DNA of 64,000 bases from Isoetes taiwanensis. Lineage: Eukaryota > Streptophyta > Lycopodiopsida > Isoetales > Isoetaceae. The notes beneath the pieces are model-generated. The model searched no databases. It saw nothing but the letters and a program-made list of their open reading frames with translations, and was not told the origin of the DNA. Below are positions 46,440 through 57,000 of the stretch, piece after piece. The first letter of the stretch is position 1; every line of letters begins with the position of its first letter. The translations under genes were made by a program, and so were the position numbers. The stretch lies in the NCBI GenBank assembly GCA_021234155.1, contig JAJEKV010000015.1, positions 778,852 through 842,851 on the forward strand. Direction: 5' to 3'.

Positions 46440-46779
46440 ACCATCTGACAATTAGTCTGATGCAATATCTGACGAATAGTCTGACGCAAAATCTGATGAT
46501 ATATCGATTTATATCGACATTTTTCTCGACGCATATTCGACGCGAAATTCTGACGCTTTTTCTGACGATACATATTTGACGTATATTCTGACGATTAATG
46601 TGACGCTTAACCTGACGAAGGCTTCTGACGATTTATGTGACGATATGTCTGACGTAGTATCGTCAGGAAAAGCATCAAAATAGTAATCGTCAGTACGTTC
46701 GTCAGCCTGTACGTCAGGCAAAAATCTCTCTAGACAGTTTGACGATTTTTCTGACAAAAATGCTCATTCTCTTGTAGTG
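46440..46779. mobile_element. CACTA (En/Spm) transposon end with TGACG subterminal repeats
   Basis: Read in reverse, the right boundary is CACTACAAGAGAATGAGCA, matching the CACTACAAGAAA-type terminus of plant CACTA elements. Inside it lie about twenty TGACG or CGTCA words spaced 10-20 bp apart in both orientations (for example TCTGACGATTAATGTGACGC), as expected of subterminal transposase-binding repeats. The element must extend to the left of 46779, but no matching left terminus was found, so its extent is unknown and it may be truncated. The 3-bp duplication would be GTT on the right. Confidence 0.85.
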
Positions 46780-46879
46780 GTTGGATCTAACCATTGAAGT
46801 TATATTTCACAAATTTAAAACAATACGATACATTCCCAAAGTTGAGCAACAAATAATATTCCAGGTGGTGGTGCTTTGC

Positions 46880-47510
46880 TTAAGAAATAGCCTCAAAAAA
46901 ACCATACTTCCTTAAGAAATAGCTGCGTACGCCACTTCAGAAAACCACACTTCTGTAAAAAAAACAGCCACTTAAAAACTACACCTACTTAAAAACCACA
47001 CCATAGCTATGTAAAAACTATACCTAGTTATATAAACCACACCAAAAAAATCATATTTCCTTAAAAATAGCTTCTTAAACACTACACCTAGTTATAAACT
47101 ACACCACTTCAGAAAACCATACTTCATTAAAAAACAACCACTTAAAAACTACACCCGCTTATAAACCACACTAAAAAAACCATACTTCTTTAAAAAACAG
47201 CTATTTAAAAACTACACCCACTTATAAACGACACCTCAAAAAACAACACCTCGATTAAAAAAAATCATACCACTTCAGAAAACCATACTTCCTTAAAAAA
47301 CAACCACTTAAAAACTATACCTCCTTATAAACCACACTTCAAAAAACTATACTTCCATAAAAAATGACTACTTAAAAACTACACCTCAAAAAACAACACC
47401 TTCTTAAAAACAACACCCCCTCAAAAAAAGACCACACCTTCAAAAAAAAAAAAACTATAGCTCCATAAAAAAAACTACACCACCTCCTTAATAAACCACA
47501 CCTCCACATG
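46880..47510. repeat. A/C-rich degenerate tandem array
   Basis: Repeated words CTTAAAAACTACACC, TTATAAACCACACC and AAAACCATACTTCCTTAAAA make a variable-period array of about 630 bp with almost no G on the plus strand. No coding potential. Confidence 0.88.
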
Positions 47511-47951
47511 TATATTTTTTGGAACAACGACATGTGGTCTTTTTGTTACTGTTGTTTTTAGGTGTGGACCCAGAATTGGGGTGGTAGTGTAGCCTTCTGG
47601 ATACGCAATCTCATGGTATCACCCATCGAGATGGCTCAGGGTTGCATCTCCCCGGTCCGTTGAGGCAGGAGGGGTTCCATCTTCCCTTCCCGCACTAGGG
47701 ATACCCTAGAGTGCGGGATAGACGGAGGGCCCGTGCGGTCGAAGGACCGGATGGGGGATTTCCTACGGAGTGTACGACTGGGTGCCGTATATTTTATAGG
47801 AAGCATCACAATTCTGTATATAATTCTGGTATTTTTGTTACGGTAACTAATAGATATTTTGTATATGTATAGGAACTCCATAATTTGTAAACCACCAAGA
47901 GTTACAACATAGAGAATTCTTTGTAGAACCCACTCGCGATGATAGCAATGT
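47511..47951. other. GC-richer segment next to the gag relic, possible LTR remnant
   Basis: Contains a strong inverted repeat (CCCGCACTAGGGATACCCTAG then AGTGCGGG near 47690-47725). Lies just 3' of the minus-strand gag and might be part of its LTR, but no TG...CA pair or partner LTR was found. Confidence 0.35.
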
Positions 47952-48913
47952 CTATGTCATTATCAAATAGCCCATGTTCTGACCCAAGGTAGAAGGACAT
48001 GGCGGCTGATACTTAAGTTTATCCTCCTCCAAGCTAAGAGCCTTAGCTTCAGCTTCTGCTACTGTCTTGGGGTCTATGGCTCGGACCGTTTTCCTGAGAG
48101 TAGGGGATAACCTCACAATATACCCCTCAACGGCCCTGCGTTCATTTATCCCAGGAATATACAATCATAAACGCATAAACTCATCTGTATATGCTTGGAA
48201 TGTCATATTCCTTTGTTCCAGACGGCAAAAAGTTTGAATTTGTTGGCAGCAATGAGCTCTGGAAACATAGTGATATTTGAAAGCTTTGGCAAAAACTTTA
48301 TATCGGCACCTGCCTCGAGTCAGTCCATGAGAACGGGCATATCCCTTCCACCAAATATGGGCTGACCCTGTGAGGTCAGTGGTGGCAACTTTGCCGATAT
48401 CCTTTCCATCATTCCATTGGACTTGCCGAATTCATGCATCTCATCTAACCAGGATTCGACATCCATATCCGACCTGGTCTTGCCCGAGAACTGGGCCAAT
48501 TTACGGTTCTTCCAAATGCTGGTAATGGCAGAGTCTATGGTTTTCTGATAGTCCTTCTTCTTGGACTTTGCATGATCATCTGTTGACTCAGAGGACTTCA
48601 ATGACTTGAACGATTTAGAACTGGCATCAGATGTATGCTTTGAGCATGTGGATGTAGCTGGAGCAGGTATTGGTGCAGGTGGTAGTGGCGGCTGATGACT
48701 TGCTATAGGGGGAATTTCAGGGCCATACTCTTGTGGCACTGGTGATGGATTATTCTGAAGTACATAAGCTTGGAGCTTAGTAAGCTGGCGCTTCATAAGT
48801 ATGAGCTCTTGTTCTGGAGTGAGACGACTGGGTTGCACGGGTGTCGCCCATGGAGGGGGACGTGCACCATCTAAAATAGAAATAAGATTGAGATAAGTAC
48901 AACATTCAAGCAT
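47952..48913 (-). pseudogene. Ty3/Gypsy-like retrotransposon gag, frameshifted
   Basis: Gag region of an LTR retrotransposon. 48913-48320 gives a Pro-rich, Ser/Lys-rich linker, then LAQFSGKTRSDMDVESWLDE. The frame shifts near 48390 to TDLTGSAHIWWKGYARS, the aromatic core of retrotransposon gag domains. An in-frame stop near 48167 precedes INERRAVEGYIVRLSPTLRK and IDPKTVAEAEAKALSLEED. No zinc knuckle, protease or RT follows, so pol is missing or the element is truncated. Confidence 0.75.
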
Positions 48914-49144
48914 TGTCGTAATAACACCATTAGGAAGAAAATACTTGATATTAGAGTAGAAATTAATGTTACATTTAATATAGTGCTCAAATGGATAAAC
49001 AGAATGTGAAATTTTATTTATACAAGATGTTTATACATAAGTATAGTCAGTTAGAGATGTGAGGGGATTCAATATCGAATGAAGGGTACTATCCCTTACT
49101 GACCACAGCAGATTATACTTGTGCCAAGCCTGGAGGATGATATC

Positions 49145-50079
49145 CTAGTACTCCATGATCAGGCTTACGACCAAGAGATTGAACAAATTATTCATTGCTC
49201 GATATAGTTCCCAAAGGTGATCATCCACATCGAAAAGTGCTTCCTCATATCTGTTATTCCAATAGGACCGACTCCTTCGCATGGTGCGTCGTAAGTCGTG
49301 GACGGCTCTGTCCCAAAGAAACGTGACAATTTCCCACCCCTTAGTGGTGTAACGTGGCGTAGTTGTCCCTGCAGTAGAGCCTGCAGGTGCACAATCAATG
49401 ACTTGTAATTTACATACAAGGGATTCATTAAAGAGAGAGACAACCAATCATAAGACACCAAAATTTGTATTAAAAATGGCATACAAGTGCCTGTGTAATT
49501 AATACATATATCATAATGGCCAAGGGCCATACACTATGATTAAAAAAACTATATTCAGGAGCTAGGTCCTGCATCATGCTCCATCAGCATAGGAGGCTGG
49601 TGGTGTCGAAGTAGGGTAACACCGGGGTTGATAGTACGGGCCGCGACCGAAGCAATCTCCAGAGGATAAGTCGTGGCCAAAGGAGCGGCCACAAGGAGCT
49701 TCATGCTCATCCATGGCGTGATGTCCTGCTCTAGGGCGGTCAAAGCGAAGTCCCGTCGCACGAGCACATATGTGAGCGCGCGATGGGGGAGCTTCTTATG
49801 GCCGGCCAGGGTGGATAACGCACGGAGTGCCCACCATGATGCCTCTGCCTCTGAAGCCAGATCTCGCGCCACAAAAATGACATGTCCTTGCTTAAAAGCT
49901 GAGAGGAAGAAGTGGGTAATGTGATTTCCCAAAGCACTAACCTCTGGGATGATAGAGGTGGCTACCTCCTTGTCGAGGTCCATAGCAACTTCCTCTTTCT
50001 TAACTTCTTGCTTTTCTTCCTGCAGATGGTTTTTGTTGTCATAAACTTCTTCATCCGATTCTGAGGGAATATCGACCAT
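49145..50079 (-). other. Minus-strand ORFs upstream of gag, possibly part of the same retroelement
   Basis: 50079-49555 is open for 174 codons (MVDIPSESDEEVYDNKNHLQ and onward), with an acidic N-terminus and then LPHRALTYVLVRRDFALTAL. 49447-49145 is open for 100 codons (RRTMRRSRSYWNNRYEEALF). Both lie in gag orientation just 5' of it. I recognise no domain. An accessory ORF in front of gag is known in some Ty3/Gypsy lineages, but that link is inference here. Confidence 0.4.
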
Positions 50080-50191
50080 GTTAATGTTTGGGACGCGAGG
50101 TCCTATAGCTCCTCAGGTGGCTGTGCTGGGGCCTCTTGCAACATAAGGTCTCGCAGCCTCAAGAGGGTGTCAACTGGCTCAATGATCTCCT

Positions 50192-50535
50192 GGTTAATGT
50201 GGCCATAAGTTATAGTGGTTAGTGTGGCTATAGGTTAATATGGCCATAGGGTCCAGGTTGAGTGTGGCCATAGGGTCTATTGATTGAGTGACCATACGTT
50301 AATGTGGTCATAGATTCTAGTGGTTGAGTGGCCATAGGTTAATGTGGCCATAGGTTCTAGTGGTTAGTGTAGCCATAGATTGATGTGGCCAGAAGTTATA
50401 GTGATTCGTGTCGCCATAGGTTAATGTAATAGGTTAATGTGGTCATAGGTTAGAGTGGTTAGTGTGGACATAGGTTAATGTGGCCATAGGATATAGTGGT
50501 TAGTGTGGCCATAGGTTAATGGCCATAGGTTAGTT
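50192..50535. repeat. GTGGCCATAGGTTAAT minisatellite
   Basis: About ten degenerate units of TGTGGCCATAGGTTAATG or TTCTAGTGGTTGAG type, each roughly 18-20 bp and alternating in pairs. It lies 5' of the gag-associated ORFs and just upstream of the proposed S2P exon 1. Confidence 0.88.
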
Positions 50536-51056
50536 AATTATTTAGGGTTTTGGTCGATTGGAGTACATACATTTTATTTCTACAATAATATGGGGCAACA
50601 TGGTGTTTATGGCATTTGGTTTAGGTTTATACGATATTTTTGTACGTTTGGTCTTGTAGAAATAGGTTTGCCAAGATAGTAGTAAGGATTCTAGGTTTTT
50701 GGGCATATCTCAAGTTATATCTTCTCCCAATGACCAAGATTTAGCATGGCTTTAACCATTGTAAATAGCTAGCACCTTGAAGAAACATCCATATATCAAG
50801 ATAACACAAGAAGTTATCTTTCCAAAGATCCATTTTATGTCATGACATGGAGATCTATAGATTGCAGACTTTGACACAATGCTCCTAGATTGCTCCTCAA
50901 CCAAAGTAGAGCAAATAAGACTTGGAAGATCCTAAACTACGGCCACTGGCTCGAACACCAATTCAAAACAGAGCAATGCAATTCCATCCATCGACATCGA
51001 ACCAAGGTGATCATCATGCATCATGGTTCTAAAGTTCGGCGGAAGATCCTGCAGCA
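50536..51056. other. Region upstream of S2P exon 1, presumed promoter and 5' UTR
   Basis: AT-rich, becoming GC-richer near 50990. No core promoter motif is called with confidence. Confidence 0.35.
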
Positions 51057-54000
51057 ATGATTCCTCGGCCGGGGGGCCTGATGGCCTCAGCCACCGTGCG
51101 TCGTTCTTCTCAGTTTCTAGGCCGGGTCCTTTCTTACCTGTAAGTGTCTGCTCTCCATAACCTTGCTTGTTGCTTACCTAGGTAGAAGGCTAAATTCCCT
51201 CCTAATATCATTTTTCCTTTCTCCCTCACGAATGACATGATACAGAACCAAGTAGGACCTGTAACCATCAAATACGTGCCTATATCTCACATGTATCCTG
51301 TTTTACATCTAGTATAGAGGGGTTGGTAACCAAGTTTGTGGGAACTATTGACGTGGATTAAGTCTTATGTTTCTGCAAGAAGAGGGGGACAAGGCTACAA
51401 CTTTGGAGGCAAATCTATTCGGGAAAATGATGTGGAGCTTGGCTGTTCATTTCATGAGATTATTACAGGAGAGCTTGAACACCCTCAAAGTTGTACCTCA
51501 ATCAAAGAGAATATCTGCAGCTCACATTTGAATCTAGAGCAAGAATGTCAGAGGAAAGCTTTAGATTCAACGACTTATGATCTTTTGGGTAAGTTTCGTG
51601 AAAAAAGTTTGTTCAAAGGAAAAAGAGCCCATGCTAGCATTATCAAAGGTGCTAGCGGGGACTTTTCCATGGGGAATATTCTGCAGGGGTATGCCACATG
51701 TGGATCCATTGGGGATGTTTGCACGCTGTTCAATAATATGTTTGAGAGAAACGTGGTTTCCTGGAATACTATGATCGGAGTATATGCTAGGAGTCAAGAT
51801 GTTTTAGAGCTTCTCTATGATATGAAAGTGGAAGGGATTTTACCTAATACATTCACATTCATTACCATCCTTAATGCATTTGACACAAAATTATCTCAAT
51901 CAAAAATTAGATTTACACACTCCCACATTGTCAATAGCAAACTTGATTCCGACATGGCAATCCAGTCGGCTCTGATAAGCACATATGGTGAATCTAGCCA
52001 ATTCAATGATGCTAAGGTGGTCTTTGATAGAATCACAAAACATGATGCAAGATCATGGACAGCCATGATTAAAACATATGGGCACAATGGGCTAGGCAAA
52101 GGAGCAATTGATCTTTATTGGGAAATGACAAAGGAAGGTATCATTGCAGACAAGCGAGTTATTATGAGTGTTTTGCATGTAGTTTCCAAGTGTACAATGC
52201 CATGTCATGGCAAGCAGATACACGCCTGCATTCTTTTCAGTCATTTCAAAATGGATATATTTGTTCTGAATATGTTGTTGAATATGTATGGAAAATTTGG
52301 GCTCCCTAGAGTTGCCTGGGATATTTTTGTTAAGACGGACAAATTGAACATAGTGTCTTGGAATTCTATCATTGCCACATATACCCAAAATGGGCACAGG
52401 ATGGAAGCACTCCAACTCTTTTCGGAGATGGTATCAGGACATATGATGCCAGACAGGGTCACTTTTATTACTATACTTGATGTGTTCTCTGGCTCGTGTG
52501 CACTGGCTGTGGGCAAATGGGTACATTCCTTCATTCTTGCAATCAAGTTAGATGCAGAGATTTCTGTAGGGAATGCTCTTCTAAATATGTATAAAAAATG
52601 TGGAAGTTGGGAGGGTTCAGTAATTGTATTCGATCATATGCCTGTTGTAAGTGTTGTCTCATGGACAGTTATGGTGGCGTTGTGCATTCAGCATGGATAC
52701 GACAAATTTGCAATTCAATGTTTGCTTCACATGCAGCTCCAAAGTTTGCGCCCAAACAAGGTTACATTTGTCACACTTGTTGACGCATATACTAGTGGTA
52801 AATTCCTCCCTTCTGGCCGTATGGTCCATGCATGCATTATAAAGAATGGGGTTGAGTTGGCTGATGTAGGAACTTGTCTTATTAATATGTATGGAAGATG
52901 TGGTAGCACCGTGGACGCTCAATTAATTTTCCACAGACTACAAGACCGCAATGTGATTTCATGGAATGCCGTAACCACAGCTCTTCTATGTAATAGTTTG
53001 TATCATGAAGCGTTACAACACTTCTACCAAATGCATTTGTTAGAAATTGCTCCAGATGAAGTCACCTTTTCTCTTATATTTTCTGCATGTGAAGTTCTAG
53101 CCGAAGGGAAGAAGTTGCATGCATGCTTTATCCATAATGCACTCAACGGAGACTCTATTATAGACACTGCCCTAGTTGACATGTATGGCAAGCTTGGAAG
53201 CATGGAGGATGTGTGGAAGATATTTAATAGAATCAATGAGAAGGACACACCGTCATGGAATGTCATGATTTCTCTATGTGCTCTGCACAAGCATGGGAGA
53301 GAGGCTCTCAGTGCCTTTAGAAGTATGCTATTGGAGAATATGGTGCCTGACAACTTTACATATGTCAGTCTTCTTGATGCATGTGGGAGTCAATCAATGC
53401 TTGGAGAGGGTAAGTGCATCCACAGTCTCATTATTGAGTATGGATATGAGTCAGATGTATATATTAGTAATGCTCTTATTAGTATGTATGGTAACTGCGG
53501 AAAGCTGCATGATGCACGAGCCTGTTTTGAAAGAATGCTTCCAAGAAATGCAATCTCATGGACTGCAATAACTTCTGTTCATGCACAACATGGATATGGA
53601 GGAGAAGCCTTGCGCTTTTTCCATGAAATGCATTCCGACGGCCATGCTCCAGATGTTGTTTCTCTTGTTAGCATTCTTTCTGCATGCAGACATGGTGGAT
53701 TAACTAATGAAGCTTGCTATTTCTTTGTGTCTTTAAGTCAAGACTATTCCATCAAACAAACTATGGAGCATTACAACTGCATGATTTGCCTTCTTAGACA
53801 AACGGAATCTATGGATATAGCTGAGGACTTGATGAACTATATGCCATTTGTACTCACACCTCTGTCATGGTCAAATTTCTTCTGATGTCATGTATATTGG
53901 AAATCTTTCAATGTCTGAATCTTCTATAGAAGCAAGATAATTATAGGATAAAGATTCATCATCGTGTCCTATTCATGCTTCGAGTAGCAAAATTGTTTGG

Positions 54001-57000
54001 AAATGCTCAGGATGCTTTCAATTGTTTCTGAATGAGAAATGCCTCTGAGCCACAGATTACATAATGTTTTTCTACTTATCTAGAGCAGAAAGCTGATGAT
54101 AATCGGCCTATAGGTTTCAATCCCATTCTATAGTAATTCGAAATGCAGTCTTTTATTGTTCAAGTGGAACTGGAAAAAGTGGCAGCTTTGTGTGTCATGG
54201 AACAAAGTATCAGTGATTTCAGCCAGCTAGTATTAGAAAATGTGAGTGCACTAAAGCTCTCATATCTTGTTATGAGTGACAAGCTATTGGGCAGCATATA
54301 CAAAACTCTCTGAAAGATGTCCAAAAGTCTCAGCATTTCCGCAAACTACAGCTGCAGGAATATTAGAGGCATGATATTGATCTTCTCAAAAGTACAACTA
54401 AAGGTAATATTTAAGGCGGTCTCATAAAAGAACTAACCGAAAGACACGTACTTGTTTATGGGTTTCCGTTGCTTCACCTAAGAGCAGTTTTTGCACAAGA
54501 TAAAGGCTCTTATCAGCACAGTTGCTCAACATGTACCTTTTATTTGGTTTTTTTTTGGGTTTAGAGGAGAGGGTGGGGTGGGGTGTTGTTGGGGGGAGGT
54601 TGGCTAGATCCATCAGTATGCTGATTTTGACCAATTTGACTTAGGTCTAGTTTATTGGTCCCCAAGATTTTCAAAGGTGTTAACCAAGGCTTTTGTGATT
54701 ATTTTTTTTCCCTGACAGTGTTGTGGTAAAAGAGACACTGCTCTTTAACAAGTTCCTGTACACCTTTGGGCAACGGCACTCAAAGTAAGATTTCTTTGTC
54801 AGTTCTTGCTTTTATCCTTGTTAGATTAATTTTTTATATAAGTTTATATATTCCACTTAGCTGCAGCCATACTGTTTTCAGGCTGTCAATCTCCAGTGTG
54901 AGATTGATCTAATTCTTTTCGTGTTATTGTCATCAAGCTTTTAGAAAGTAGATATGAAGGCAAGATGCAAGACGATCAAATGAATGTCTTTTTTAGAGAA
55001 AATTCAAAAGATCTACACATATTAGTGTATGTTGATTTTTGAATATTGGGTTCACCAAACTTGGTTGCATGTATAGGTTTTTACATGTTTGGTTTAGCGC
55101 TGGAGTGATTTTTGGAATATTAACAATGCTTGCTGCTGTCTTGGTATGGTATTATTCTCATGTCAGAAAATATTTAAGTGTACCTGCATGTATGAAGTAC
55201 TAATATTGATCTGCAATACTGATCTTTATTATGACAGGTTTTTGCTTTGGATTCTAGTAAGGCCCTTTTGTTTTTGTCTAGGACAGCATCCGTTGAAGAA
55301 CCTTCATATCTTATCAGCCCTGTTGTAAGCATATATGTTATTGGAAAACTATTTTGTAAAATATTCTGATATGATAATAACTTATAACCAAATTCACATT
55401 CTCTAATGGCAGGCATGTTCCCCAGTCTTTATGTTTTCTGAGGTGAAGTTGTGTATGCGAGCTCATTCTTTGCTCCTCTTTGCAGGTTCCTGGCATAAAT
55501 GTGCCTTGGGCTGATGTAGGATACATTTCATTTGGAACAGCTATTGCAATCGCATTACATGAACTTGGTCATGCGCTTGCTGCCACCAGGTCTCATCACT
55601 AGGCAACCTTTTAAGTTCTTTACTCATAAGTGCTTGTGTAAGTAATGATGAGATTGATCTGGTATTTAAAAGACAGTGAAGGGGTCCATGTGGAGCATGT
55701 GGCAGCTTTTGTGGCCGTTATTTTTCTTGGTGCATTGGTGGCCTTGGATACTGAAGCTTTACAACTTTTATCACCCTTGCGTGCTCTTCGTATCTATTGT
55801 GCAGGTGTTTGGCATAACATAATGGTATGAATTAGACTCCTCTGGAACTTTCTTAAATATTCATTAGTTTAACTTTCTTGTAGAACGTCCCATAAAATCT
55901 TTGGACATGTCTGGCCTTTAGAGTTTTCATTCTGGTATGAGAGGCTCCACGTTTTTATTAGAAAGCAGGCATTTTTTGGTACTTTGGATGAACTTTTGTC
56001 CTTCTGGGACTTTTCTTTACCTTCACCCCAGCTTTCAAAGTTAATTTTGTTTATGCATAGAAAGATGTGAACAATCACGCATGCATGTCTTGAAATTTTG
56101 CTTCCAGGGATTGTTCATTAAAATCCATAATGAATGGTAACCTGGATGAGATGATCATTTCTACTTATGGTGGTACCAAAGGAATTATGTAACAAGAAAA
56201 GGAATATCCAGTGGCTAATGTACAATGATTTTAATGTGAGTTTTCCTTCCTACCTTTAGATCCGAGCATAATTTCAATGAATATCAATGCAACTGCTCCA
56301 TAATGATTCCTTAAAGCATTGCCTCAAGGAAGTTTAAAGTTTACCATCGGCCGCATGGTTTGGTCAGCCTCCATATTTTGAATTGCTTACATTGCTCTTT
56401 GTTTTCTCGTCTTCCTATTTTCTTTTGTTCAGATTTGTTCTGTTTCTTAAAATCCCTTTGTTTTTAAACTTTACTGTTTGCTACTCCAGTGCTGTGCAGG
56501 ATGCTGGTTGATTTTGCAGTCCCTTCCATCGCTATTGTTTCCATTTTATTCTCACAATTTGGGGGTTTTGGTATGTAACTTGTCCATGCTGATTATTCAT
56601 CTCTGGAACTCCATTTCTTAAATTTTAAGTAACTGTATTCTAGTTGACCCGCAGGTGTGCAGTATTTCTCCTCAATCGCCTCTTTCTCCACATCTAAAAA
56701 TTGGAGATGCTATTAAAGAAGTGAATGGGATTTCAGTACACAGCTCTCAGGAGTTAGTGGAAAATCTTCTCAAATTGAGCGAAGAAAAGACACATTCAGC
56801 TTTGGGTGTTGGTCATATTTCAAAAAAATTTAGTAGTCGCGGATATTGTGTCCCATTAGACGTATTGAATGGAACTGAGCTAGTAGACAATCACACTTGC
56901 TCCTCAGATTCCTTCCCATTCTCTCAAGTTCCGCCTCTTAACTCAGAAGAAGGGAAGACTGTGGAGACAGGACGTGTAAATTGTCTTCGAGCCATGAATA

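Noticed and set aside
46440-46779. TGACG cluster as a host enhancer (as-1-like)
   Set aside because: The cluster abuts a CACTA terminus, so subterminal transposase sites explain it better; host binding remains only a possibility.
54716-54727. CAGTGTTGTGG, resembling the hAT terminus CAGTGTTGT
   Set aside because: No partner terminus or 8-bp duplication was found, and the bases are the S2P intron acceptor and exon start.
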